This document shows, in pieces, positions 49,131-58,257 of a stretch of DNA of 64,000 bases. Where the stretch lies: contig NZ_CP011104.1 in NCBI RefSeq assembly GCF_001010285.1, forward strand, positions 496,001 to 560,000, written 5' to 3'. Numbering within the stretch: position 1 is the stretch's first letter; the number at the start of each line of letters is the position of its first letter. The translations under genes were made by a program, and so were the position numbers. The notes below the pieces were generated by a model, which saw nothing but the letters and a program-made list of their open reading frames with translations, searched no databases and had not been told where the DNA came from. This stretch comes from Photorhabdus thracensis. Its GTDB lineage: Bacteria > Pseudomonadota > Gammaproteobacteria > Enterobacterales > Enterobacteriaceae.

Positions 49131-49786
49131 TACTGCTGTTGCGTTCCTAAAGATTGTGTTCCGGGAACCGGAATAGCAACCGGTGGTGGAACTCTCCGCC
49201 CATCATTTTGTTCAAAATGCACACGGCGGTCGAGTTCATATTGTTGCAGCATGATATTAATGCGTTTATTACGTTCCTGCACCTGCATACGCTGATCATT
49301 GCCAAACATATCACCACCGGAAGGCACTCCCAGACTCACCGGAGAAGCAGATCCCATCATTGGTAATGTGTTAAATGCCGGCGTATCAGATTGATATTCA
49401 AGATCCACAGCATTATGACTATTGTACTGTTGCACACCTATCAATACTGCCAGCGAAACACATGCTGCAACACTCACTTGAGTAATTTGACTCGCCCAAG
49501 GGCGAAGTTTTTGCCAGAATGACATTTTCTGCCAGCTCTCTGGCTGAGGCTGAGATTCAGGAACAGCCCCAGGGTTAAAATGAACAGGCTCTTTTTCAAG
49601 CGCTAATGCGACCCGGTTCGCAATATCCATATGCAATACTTCAGTCACATCACCACGCAATGCGTCACGTATCAGGTGGTAATTTTCCCAGTGTTTCTGC
49701 ATGGCAGAATCTTTAGATAAAATACTAACGACTTCACTATCAAGAGCTTCGCCATCCATCAGTGCGGAAAGTTTTTCTCTTTGCAT
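49130..49786 (-). CDS. rseA: anti-sigma-E factor RseA
   Basis: 218 aa. The cytoplasmic N-terminal domain (MQREKLSALMDGEALDSEVV) holds sigma-E; one membrane segment lies near residues 95-115 (ITQVSVAACVSLAVLIGVQQ); the periplasmic part is Gln/Pro-rich. Membrane stress triggers DegS and RseP cleavage. It follows rpoE by 39 bases. Confidence 0.97.
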   Translation of the reverse strand: MQREKLSALMDGEALDSEVVSILSKDSAMQKHWENYHLIRDALRGDVTEVLHMDIANRVALALEKEPVHFNPGAVPESQPQPESWQKMSFWQKLRPWASQITQVSVAACVSLAVLIGVQQYNSHNAVDLEYQSDTPAFNTLPMMGSASPVSLGVPSGGDMFGNDQRMQVQERNKRINIMLQQYELDRRVHFEQNDGRRVPPPVAIPVPGTQSLGTQQQ

Positions 49787-49825
49787 GCCAAAGTACCCTT
49801 CAGTATTGTTCCACTATTTTTAATT

Positions 49826-50395
49826 TTAAATCAGTGGTTGAATTTTATCATCAATAGCTTCCCTTGCACGGAAGATACGGGAACGAACAGTACCTACCGG
49901 GCAATCCATAACAGCAGCTATTTCCTCATAGCTTAACCCATCTAATTCCCTTAGTGTTATTGCCATTCGCAAATCTTCGGGAAGAGACTCAATGGTTCGG
50001 AAAACCACCTGTCTTAATTCTTCTGACAACATTAAATTCTCAGGGTTCGAAATTTCTTTTAGTGCATTTGAAGCTTCATAATTTTCTGCGTCATTGACAT
50101 CCAAATCACTGGATGGTGGACGCCGCCCTTGAGAAATCAAATAGTTCTTAGCAGTGTTAACTGCTATTCGATACAACCAAGTGTAAAAAGCACTATCGCC
50201 CCGAAATGATGCCAATGCCCGATATGCTTTAATAAATGCTTCCTGCGCAACGTCAGGAACATCACCCTGCGGAATATAGCGGGATACAAGACTCGCTACT
50301 TTATGCTGATATCTGATTACCAGTAGGTTAAACGCCTTTTGGTCACCTTTCTGCACTCGCTCAACCAGCATTTGATCCGTTAACTGCTCGCTCAT
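49826..50395 (-). CDS. rpoE: RNA polymerase sigma-E factor
   Basis: 189 aa ECF sigma. Region 2 (KAFNLLVIRYQHKVASLVSR, DVAQEAFIKAYRAL) and region 4 (LDGLSYEEIAAVMDCPVGTV, RSRIFRAREA) are complete. It directs the envelope stress response. A sigma-E promoter upstream points to autoregulation, and rseA-rseB-rseC follow in one operon. Confidence 0.98.
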   Translation of the reverse strand: MSEQLTDQMLVERVQKGDQKAFNLLVIRYQHKVASLVSRYIPQGDVPDVAQEAFIKAYRALASFRGDSAFYTWLYRIAVNTAKNYLISQGRRPPSSDLDVNDAENYEASNALKEISNPENLMLSEELRQVVFRTIESLPEDLRMAITLRELDGLSYEEIAAVMDCPVGTVRSRIFRAREAIDDKIQPLI

Positions 50396-50480
50396 CCGAG
50401 GTTAAATCTCCTGAAGCAAAGCTCCACATTTATATTTATTGAACCAACCATGATGTCCCATTTTTCTAAGCAAGCATGGC

Positions 50481-50507
50481 TTTGAGTAGTAAAATTCTGC
50501 GAAGTTC
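50481..50507 (-). promoter_or_regulatory. sigma-E promoter of rpoE
   Basis: Minus strand: GAACTT (50,507-50,502), 16-base spacer, TCAAA (50,485-50,481), close to the GGAACTT-N16-TCAAA consensus. It lies 86-112 bases upstream of rpoE. Confidence 0.85.
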
Positions 50508-50599
50508 AATTTGTGCCATTATTTTGTTGCAATCATAGCTTTTATCCTATCTGATAGGCTAACATGATTTTACCCATCTTCCTTCATACATAATCAACT

Positions 50600-52204
50600 A
50601 TGCAATCATTATTCCCGCAACATTACAGCGATGTACTTATCATAGGCAGCGGTATAGCCGGCCTGTCTCTGGCTTTACGGCTAGCCTCACAATATAAAGT
50701 CACCGTATTAAGTAAGAGTATTCTCAGCGAAGGCGCATCCTATTATGCACAGGGGGGTATCGCCGCGGTATTCGATAAAACAGACAGTATCGCATCTCAT
50801 GTTGAAGATACCCTTATCGCTGGAGCAGGGCTTTGCGATAGAAGCGCTGTTGAGTTTACCACCAGCAACGCTCGTCATTGCGTGCAATGGCTGATTGATC
50901 AGGGTGTTTTATTTGATACAGAAACCCGTGAAGATGGCGAAAAACAATATCATCTGACCCGTGAAGGTGGACACAGCCATCGGCGTATTTTGCATCACGC
51001 TGATGCAACTGGCAAAGAGGTCGAAACCACACTGGTTGAAAAAGCCATGTCTCATCCGAACATCACAGTGAGAGAGCGTTGCAACGCCGTTGATTTAATT
51101 ACTTCAAATAAAGCCCAATTCGATGGTAATAACCGGGTAGTCGGCGCTTATATCTGGAACCGTCAGCAGGAACAGGTAGAAACCTATCGCGCAAAGATTG
51201 TTGTATTGGCAACCGGTGGTGCAGCTAAGGTCTATCAATACACGACAAATCCCGATATCTCATCCGGTGATGGTATAGCAATGGCGTGGCGCGCGGGCTG
51301 CCGTATCGCCAATCTGGAATTTAACCAGTTTCATCCGACCTGTCTTTTTCACCCACAAGCGCGTAATTTCCTGCTGACAGAAGCCCTGCGAGGTGAAGGC
51401 GCTTATCTGAAACGACCGGATGGCAGCCGTTTTATGCCTGGTTTTGATGAGCGCGCTGAACTGGCGCCCCGCGATATCGTCGCACGGGCTATTGACCATG
51501 AAATGAAACGCCTTGGTGCTGATTGCATGTTTCTAGATATCAGCCATAAGCCAACTGATTTCATTATCCAGCATTTTCCGATGATCTATGAAAAACTGCT
51601 AACGCTGGGATTTGATCTGACAAAAGAACCGATTCCAATCGTCCCTGCCGCGCACTACACCTGTGGTGGCATAGTCGTCGATCATCAGGGCCGCACTGAC
51701 CTCAACAACTTATATGCTATCGGTGAAGTCAGCTATACTGGCCTGCACGGTGCAAACCGTATGGCATCCAATTCCCTGTTGGAGTGTCTGGTTTATGGCT
51801 GGTCTGCGGCGGAAGACATCCAACAACAAATTGAAAAAATCAAAGAAGTGCCAGAACTCCCTTTCTGGGATGAGAGCCGTGTTGACAATTCAGATGAACA
51901 AGTCGTCATTCAACACAACTGGCACGAATTACGTCTATTTATGTGGGATTACGTTGGTATTGTACGTACAACCAAACGCCTGGAACGCGCATTGCGTCGT
52001 ATTAATATGCTGCAACAAGAGATTCACGATTATTATTCCAATTTCAGAATCTCTAACAATTTGCTGGAATTACGAAATCTGGTGCAAGTCGCTGAATTAA
52101 TCGTGCGTTGTGCGCTGGAAAGAAAAGAGAGCCGGGGCCTGCATTTCACGCTGGATTATCCTGATTTACTGTCAGAATTGAAACCAACAATTTTGACACC
52201 CTAA
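50600..52204 (+). CDS. nadB: L-aspartate oxidase
   Basis: 534 aa. FAD-binding [16 protein letters not shown] at the start, [11 protein letters not shown], the active-site region [20 protein letters not shown], and [16 protein letters not shown]. It makes iminoaspartate for NAD synthesis. Divergent from rpoE, the standard arrangement. Confidence 0.98.
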   Translation: MQSLFPQHYSDVLIIGSGIAGLSLALRLASQYKVTVLSKSILSEGASYYAQGGIAAVFDKTDSIASHVEDTLIAGAGLCDRSAVEFTTSNARHCVQWLIDQGVLFDTETREDGEKQYHLTREGGHSHRRILHHADATGKEVETTLVEKAMSHPNITVRERCNAVDLITSNKAQFDGNNRVVGAYIWNRQQEQVETYRAKIVVLATGGAAKVYQYTTNPDISSGDGIAMAWRAGCRIANLEFNQFHPTCLFHPQARNFLLTEALRGEGAYLKRPDGSRFMPGFDERAELAPRDIVARAIDHEMKRLGADCMFLDISHKPTDFIIQHFPMIYEKLLTLGFDLTKEPIPIVPAAHYTCGGIVVDHQGRTDLNNLYAIGEVSYTGLHGANRMASNSLLECLVYGWSAAEDIQQQIEKIKEVPELPFWDESRVDNSDEQVVIQHNWHELRLFMWDYVGIVRTTKRLERALRRINMLQQEIHDYYSNFRISNNLLELRNLVQVAELIVRCALERKESRGLHFTLDYPDLLSELKPTILTP

Positions 52205-52240
52205 TTCTTGCCACATAAACCACGCTCCAGCGTGGTTCTT

Positions 52241-52990
52241 TCAATAATATAGATAGAAATCCGTGACGAGTTGCTGAAATTCCCGTGTATATACACCATC
52301 TGGCTGACGAATGATCAATTCACTGATTAAGCCCGTTTCTTCCTTGCGGGAAAATGTCAACAACACCCGGTGTAATGGCTTACCTTGCCTGTCGCGAATA
52401 TTGACCCGATGATGAGAAAACCAACCCATCTGATATGCCATTGTCTCAAATATTTCACCAATAACATACGGCAATACCACACAAAACAGACCATCAGATG
52501 TAATCAACTTCCCGACATATTGCAATAACCGCTGATGCGTTAGTGAGCTGGTATAACGAGCTTGTTCCCTTGCCTCATTCCGGCAAGCAACAGCCGGTTC
52601 AAAATAGGGTGGATTACTGACAATCAAGTCATAACATTGTGAATACCGATCAGCGAAATCACCGATATCCTGACGATAAACATTTATTTTTCTCTGCCAC
52701 GGAGATTGCTCTATATTCTCTTGAGCCTGCAATGCAGCATCAGTATCCAGTTCCACTGCATCAATTTTGCTATTTTCATCTGTACGCTGTGCCAACATCA
52801 AAGCAATTAACCCGCTGCCGCAACCGATATCCAAAATTGCTTTTTTGCCACTAACCGGAGCCCAAGCGCCCAATAGAACACCATCTGTTCCTACTTTCAT
52901 CGCACATCGGTCATGGCCGACAAAAAATTGCTTAAAAGTGAATCCTCCCCGGCGCAGAGATTGTTTCTTTTTCAAATTAATAACCTGCAT
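52241..52990 (-). CDS. trmN6: tRNA1(Val) (adenine37-N6)-methyltransferase
   Basis: 249 aa from the ATG at 52,990; a GTG four codons earlier is also possible, and neither has a strong ribosome-binding site. RRGGFTFKQFFVGHDRCAMK near the start, SAM-binding LDIGCGSGLIALMLAQRT, and the NPPYFEP catalytic motif define TrmN6/YfiC. It lies between nadB and srmB as in E. coli. Confidence 0.95.
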   Translation of the reverse strand: MQVINLKKKQSLRRGGFTFKQFFVGHDRCAMKVGTDGVLLGAWAPVSGKKAILDIGCGSGLIALMLAQRTDENSKIDAVELDTDAALQAQENIEQSPWQRKINVYRQDIGDFADRYSQCYDLIVSNPPYFEPAVACRNEAREQARYTSSLTHQRLLQYVGKLITSDGLFCVVLPYVIGEIFETMAYQMGWFSHHRVNIRDRQGKPLHRVLLTFSRKEETGLISELIIRQPDGVYTREFQQLVTDFYLYY

Positions 52991-53129
52991 CTGTGTCAGC
53001 ACAAAAAAATTTCGCCATAGGATAAGGGTTATTATGTTCCGATAAAAGCTATCTGCCTTAATGACAGCTTTAATAGATGAACAATACGTCTAACCTGTTT
53101 ATAATCGGCGGCCTAAACAGAGGTATATA

Positions 53130-54467
53130 ATGATTGCAACAAACTTTTCTGAGCTCGATCTTGATGAACGTCTGCTTGATGCTCTAAATGATAAAGGTTA
53201 CTCCCGCCCAACAGCAATTCAGGCTGCTGCTATCCCGGCAGCAATGGATGGACGTGATGTTCTGGGTTCCGCGCCTACTGGAACAGGTAAAACCGCAGCT
53301 TACCTGCTGCCAATTCTGCAACACTTACTCGATTTTCCACGCAAAAAATCTGGCCCGCCACGCATTTTGATCCTGACACCAACCCGTGAACTGGCAATGC
53401 AAGTGGCAGACCAGGCAAAAGAACTGGCTGCACATACCAATCTGGATGTTGCTACGATTACCGGCGGTGTGGCCTATATGAACCACGCAGAAGTTTTCAG
53501 CGAGAATCAGGATATTGTCGTCGCCACCACTGGCCGTCTGCTGCAATATATCAAAGAAGAAAACTTTGATTGCCGGGCAGTTGAAACACTCATCCTTGAT
53601 GAAGCAGATCGTATGCTGGATATGGGTTTTGCCAATGATATTGAAACCATCGCGGGCGAAACCCGTTGGCGCAAACAGACCATGCTGTTCTCTGCAACTC
53701 TGGAAGGGGAAGCCATCCGTGATTTTGCAGAGCGCTTGCTGAAAGATCCGGTTGAAATTGATGCAGAGCCGTCACGTCGTGAACGCAAAAAAATTCAGCA
53801 ATTCTACTACCGTGCAGACAATCTGGAACACAAAACAGCCCTGCTTTGCCATTTACTGAAACAATCGGATGTCACTAAATCCATTATTTTTGTTCGTAAA
53901 CGTGAACGTGTACATGAGCTTGTAGATGGACTACGTCAAGCCGGTATCAAAGCCTGGTTCCTCGAAGGGGAAATGGTACAGGCTAAAAGGACAGAAGCTG
54001 TTAAGCGATTGAATGATGGCAGCGTCAATGTTCTGGTTGCCACTGATGTTGCTTCCCGCGGATTGGATATTGATGATATCAGTCATGTTTTCAACTTCGA
54101 TTTGCCACGCACCGCCGATGTTTACCTGCATCGTATCGGCCGGACGGCTCGTGCTGGTCGCAAAGGTACCGCAATTACCTTAGTAGAAGCGCATGACCAT
54201 GTTTTATTGGGTAAAATCAGCCGCTATCTGAACGAACCACTGAAGTCACGGATTGTTGATGAACTTCGCCCAACAACCAAATCACCAAGTGAGAAAACCA
54301 GCAATAAGCCATCGAAAAAAGTATTGGCTAAACGCAAAGAGAAAAAGAAAGCGGAAGAATCGAAGAAAAAAGAGAAAATACGTCATCGGGATAGCAAAAA
54401 TATCGGTAAACGCCGTAAACCTACCGGTAATCCAAAAGCGGAAGCCCCAACCAATAGCAATGCGTAA
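53130..54467 (+). CDS. srmB: ATP-dependent RNA helicase SrmB
   Basis: 445 aa. Q motif (YSRPTAIQAAAIPAAMDGRD), Walker A SAPTGTGKT, DEAD box ILDEADRMLDMGF, SATLEG, and HRIGRTARAGRKGT. The basic C-terminal tail (KVLAKRKEKKKAEESKKKEK) is SrmB-specific. It helps 50S assembly. It now lies on the strand opposite to ung, unlike the usual order, which supports an inversion. Confidence 0.97.
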   Translation: MIATNFSELDLDERLLDALNDKGYSRPTAIQAAAIPAAMDGRDVLGSAPTGTGKTAAYLLPILQHLLDFPRKKSGPPRILILTPTRELAMQVADQAKELAAHTNLDVATITGGVAYMNHAEVFSENQDIVVATTGRLLQYIKEENFDCRAVETLILDEADRMLDMGFANDIETIAGETRWRKQTMLFSATLEGEAIRDFAERLLKDPVEIDAEPSRRERKKIQQFYYRADNLEHKTALLCHLLKQSDVTKSIIFVRKRERVHELVDGLRQAGIKAWFLEGEMVQAKRTEAVKRLNDGSVNVLVATDVASRGLDIDDISHVFNFDLPRTADVYLHRIGRTARAGRKGTAITLVEAHDHVLLGKISRYLNEPLKSRIVDELRPTTKSPSEKTSNKPSKKVLAKRKEKKKAEESKKKEKIRHRDSKNIGKRRKPTGNPKAEAPTNSNA

Positions 54468-54471
54468 ATCT

Positions 54472-54494
54472 TTAAACGGGCCGATTGGCCCGTT
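54472..54494 (+). terminator. srmB terminator (IS1182 remnant begins here)
   Basis: AACGGGCC / GGCCCGTT stem right after srmB. The usual T-run is missing because the IS end (TAGACCGCTGAC) starts at about 54,496. Confidence 0.75.
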
Positions 54495-54495
54495 A

Positions 54496-55270
54496 TAGAC
54501 CGCTGACAAACCTCGTTGAAAATACCGGGGTTTGTTCCTTTCATTATGATTCATAATGCCACCCATTTTCCTCATTAACCCGGTTTAATCGTCCGCCAAG
54601 GCGTTACTTTCGCCTCTCCTACATTGACTCCAGAGATAAAAACAACAAAGCATCGCGACCAGCAAGGCTATCTTCTTGATATTCTGGGCTGTTGCCGCCA
54701 AAAAGCACTGTATTTGCACTTTCAGCAACCCACGAAAACGGGCATAACGATGTCCATGATGCTGCTTCACATCCGCAAAACCGTGCTCTATCGTCTCCTT
54801 TCGTCGCTTGTAAGCCTTTTTACCCCACTCCGTTAGCTGGTTTGCTCCTTACTTTCCTCCCAGACATGGCGTGTGAGTGTTTTCCCCCTTTTGGCCTGCA
54901 TACAGGAAACCCGTTTCGGGCAGCACTGGCAGAGACTCACCGGGGCTTGATAGTATCGGTATCCTTCACAACTGGTTGTGGTATAAATCAGTTTTTCGCC
55001 TTGCGGGCACACATAGTAGTCCTGCGACTTGTCATAGGTAAAATGTTTCTTCTGGAAGGCATTCGGTCCTTTGTGCGGGCGGCAATAACCGATGAGGGGA
55101 ATAACCCCTAACCGTTGCGTCAGGTAACAAACCGGCACCGTAAAATACCCGACATCCAGCCCGACCGCGAAGGGACTGAGGCAAAAGCGACTGAGCTGGC
55201 GCTTCAATCGTCCAATGAAGGACTGGCTGTCATGGACATTGCCCGGTGTAGCGTCAGTATCAATGATATT
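54496..55270 (-). pseudogene. IS1182-family element, 3' remnant
   Basis: Begins AGACCGCTGACAAACCTCG as the copy at 21,113 does, and encodes degenerate pieces of the transposase C-terminal half: YCRPHKGPNAFQKKHFTYDK with CPQGEKLIY, and KQHHGHRYARFRGLLKVQIQ, broken by a stop at 54,833 and other frame breaks. The N-terminal half and the right end are missing past about 55,270. Not mobile. Confidence 0.85.
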
Positions 55271-55356
55271 AGTCGAATCCAAGATTTATTCATACTGACA
55301 CTAAAACACCTATAAAAATAACTTTTTCAACAATACCACATTAAGTAATAAGACCA

Positions 55357-56041
55357 TTAAGCAACATATGGAAACACTATTTCATATATATATTCATACA
55401 GATTAAATAAGATTCCAAAATAGCGCTACATCTTATACTACTCATAATTCTATATATAACAATGGGTTGAAGAAGGCCATGTGTAGCAAAATTATGAAAT
55501 GTTATTTAACTTCATCCAAGATGATAAACGCCTTGATTGAATTACCAAACTCTAAATCAAAATCCCTTTTATCAACAATATTAATCACAATTTCAGCCGT
55601 ACCGTTTTTTACGCCAAATATAGCCTCAACCTTCCCTTTTATTGCCCCATACTTGAGATAATCATAAGCATCCATTTTTAATTCTACGCTCTGTCCAATT
55701 TTAATTTTTCTAATGTATTTTTCACTAACAACTCCTTTTGCTATAAAGTGATTACCATCAGGATATATAGTAAAAACTAACTCTCCTTTTTTTACCTGCT
55801 TAGGTCTGATGCCATTAATATTATTAAATTCAACCTTACCATCAGCTTTTGCAATTCCTTCTATTCTCAACTTACCATTCTTTATATTCTCCATCCCTGC
55901 GTTTTTTACATTCAATTCTGAGACAAGAACAGAGAGTTCACCTCTTAACTGGTTAAGCTCCATATCTAACCCTTTATATTTGGTTGCTCCAATTATGTAT
56001 CTACTTTGCTCATCATCTAAACTGTACTTTCTTTTCTCTAA
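55357..56041 (-). pseudogene. HlyD-family secretion protein gene, C-terminal part
   Basis: Minus-strand frame from the IS5 edge: LEKRKYSLDDEQSRYIIGAT, a helical segment, then the beta-barrel pattern GKVEFNNINGIRPKQVKKGE and GNHFIAKGVVSEKYIRKIKI of membrane-fusion proteins. The present stop at about 55,502 lies in the MITE. Removing the MITE and one TA continues VNLYEYIYEIVFPYVA to a stop at 55,357, which is like the usual HlyD tail. The gene is broken twice (IS5-family element and MITE). Confidence 0.75.
55406..55506 (+). repeat. 101-bp MITE, copy 3 (in hlyD-like 3' end)
   Basis: Same element as 8,211, 31,743 and 57,972, with TA at 55,404-55,405 and 55,507-55,508. Confidence 0.93.
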
Positions 56042-56923
56042 GAGCCTATCCCAATAGGATTTTGTTCCAGACTATAATCCCGCAGGCAAAATGTAACATA
56101 GCTTCATAGTTTTCGACCTTCTTTTCCCATCGGATCAGTATCCGACGAAAGCGATTCATCCAGCTATGCGTCCTCTCGATAACCCATCTTTGAGCTTTAA
56201 AGTCCGTATTTTGGCAGGCATCTGATTCCTCCTTGCGAGACTGAATATGCGGCTCGTAATGCCGACTTCGTAGATAGTCTTTCAGCCATTTAGCATCATA
56301 TCCCTTATCCAGACACAGCCTGACCTTTTTACCCGGCTTGCCTGTCTGAAGTGCATCGAGCGTATCTGCAACCAGTTTGATATCGTGCGTGTTTGCTGCG
56401 CCAACAACGAGTGAAAGAGGAAGCCCGTTAGCCTCGGTCATGAGGCTGCGTTTTACGCCTTGTTTCCCTCTGTCTGTGGGGTTACGACCTGTTTTTTTGT
56501 CCCCGCTAAAGGGGATTTGGTCATGCAACCATCCAGTGATAACCACGACCAGTCGATGATCGCGAGGTGCTTGCAGGCCAGCAAACCGTTCTGCCAGAAG
56601 CGTTCAAAAACGCCGGCGTCACGCCATTCCTGAAAACGACGGTGAGCCGAACTTGACGAGCATATTCCTGTTGCATTCAGGGCATTCCATTGGCAGCCTG
56701 TTCTGAGCACAAAGAAGATGGCATCCATAGCGGCGCGGTTATCAACCCGTTTGCGATGTGTACCTAGCGGATGCTGAGTTTTATGTTCGGGGATAAGTGG
56801 CATCATTTTTTCCCAAAGCTCATCACTGAGCCGCCATTTGTTGTTTGTCATACTCTCTATACCTTCAGAAATTATCCGTTCTAGAATATTATACAACATG
56901 ACAATTCCTTTTGGGATAGGTTC
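56042..56923 (-). mobile_element. IS5-family (IS427-type) element, 882 bp
   Basis: Ends GAGCCTATCCC and, reversed, GAACCTATCCC. A 3-bp TAA duplication flanks it (56,039-56,041 and 56,924-56,926). It lies inside the hlyD-like gene. Confidence 0.93.
56046..56899 (-). CDS. IS427-type transposase encoded in two overlapping frames
   Basis: OrfA runs from 56,899 to 56,453 (SMTNNKWRLSDELWEKMMPL onward; an internal ATG at MTNNKW may be the start) and OrfB from 56,546 to 56,046 (DKKTGRNPTDRGKQG, LCLDKGYDAKWL, WVIERTHSWMNRFRRILIRW). They overlap at ACAAAAAAACAGG, where a -1 slip on A AAA AAA joins them, as usual for IS427-group elements. The fused enzyme has the DDE residues of IS5. Confidence 0.9.
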
Positions 56924-57686
56924 TAATACTACAGCCGTAGATACCAGAAAGTTGCATTTTCCTTGATGCTCACCACTCTGAGAAACCGCATGAATTAAGC
57001 TTTTCTATGAGTGTCTTTTCTGTTGAAAAAAGTAAGTACGGCTGTAGTACTAAGTCTAATATATCAGATTCAAGATTAATCAAGCCACGACGTGATGAGA
57101 ACAATTTCATTTTATATTTGATAATATCTTTCTTAGATAAATAATTATTATTTTGATTTAACAATTTATCTACAAAATTCATCTGTTCTCTGTAGCTTTG
57201 ACTAAAAAAATCATAGTCATCTCTATGGTCTTTTAAAATAGAGTCTATATTTTTTAACTCACTTTCATTTTTATTAAACTTAAAATCTTCATAACTTTTT
57301 TCAATCTTCATCCGCTCATAGACATTATCTATATACTTTTCCATCGCATTAATTTTTGTATTATCTCGTTTTATATTTTGTAATAAAATAGATTCGGCCT
57401 CCTCTAAATCTGGATTAATCGCATTATAAATAGAATCTCCTTTTTTAACTACATCACCATCACGAACATTATAATTTTTAATGTCTATATCCTTTTCTGC
57501 ATAAAATAATACAGGTTCTGGTGCGGTTTTAATAAAAGCATTTTCCAAAACAACTCGCCTCTTTATAGTCACAACAAAAGATAAAGCAAAACATATAATC
57601 AGCAAAAAAAATGTTATACTTATAATTAATTTATATTCTTTATGCAGTTCTGACTTAACTTCATTATTAGAGTTTAATTTATTCAT
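56924..57686 (-). pseudogene. HlyD-family secretion protein gene, N-terminal part
   Basis: ATG at 57,686 overlaps the ABC gene stop by 8 bases (coupled). One N-terminal membrane segment (residues about 20-42, IISITFFLLIICFALSFVV), a biotinyl-like hairpin half (YNVRDGDVVKKGDSIYNAIN), then a long coiled coil. The frame stops at 56,970, before the IS5-family element at 56,923, and simple removal of that IS does not give one clean frame, so an additional frameshift may exist. It would link an inner-membrane ABC exporter to the outer membrane. Confidence 0.75.
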
Positions 57687-58197
57687 TAAAAGCCTCTAGC
57701 TTGAAGAAATCATAGTCCCTTTCACTTTTCAGCTCTAACACTTCATGATTTTCACAATTGATAGTAAAATCATGAGCGACATAGAATATAATACAACCTT
57801 CTTTTTCTGAAATTAATTTACTTACGACTTTAGCATTTTCATTATCAATTCCTCTAAATATTTCATCAAATATCAATACCGATTTATCTGACAGATAGCC
57901 TCGTAAAAAGAGTAATACTTGTCTTTGTCCTTCAGAAAAAGGGTTAACCTTATCACTAATAACGGTATCTAAATAAGATTCCAAAATAGCGCTACATCTT
58001 ATACTACTCATAATTATATATATAACAATGGGTTGAAGAAGGCCATGTGTAGCAAAATTATGAAATGTTATTTAGTTTTTCAGGCAGGCTATCTATTGTC
58101 TGCCATAAATTTAACTTTTTAAGCATACTCTCAACTTTATTCCTATCAACGTCTCTTCCTAATGTAATATTTTCAATAATACTTGTAGTAAAGAGTA
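57679..58197 (-). pseudogene. ABC exporter ATPase C-terminal part, broken by a MITE and an IS
   Basis: 58,197 to 58,075 encodes ILFTTSIIENITLGRDVDRN and LKKLNLWQTIDSLPEKL. After the MITE, DTVISDKVNPFSEGQRQVLL (signature), VLIFDEIFRG (Walker B) and FYVAHD (H-loop) follow. Deleting the MITE and one TA joins PEKLDTVISDKV in frame. The membrane domain and Walker A lie beyond the nested IS and are not found in this window. It resembles peptide/toxin exporters and is followed directly by the HlyD-like gene. Confidence 0.85.
57972..58072 (+). repeat. 101-bp MITE, copy 4 (in the ABC exporter gene)
   Basis: Same element as at 8,211, 31,743 and 55,406, with TA at 57,970-57,971 and 58,073-58,074. It lies just upstream of the ABC signature motif. 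Confidence 0.93.
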
Positions 58198-58257
58198 TAT
58201 ACCCGTAATCATTGAAGATGCTTGATTTTATCCGAAATGGAGATCATTATCCTCGCT

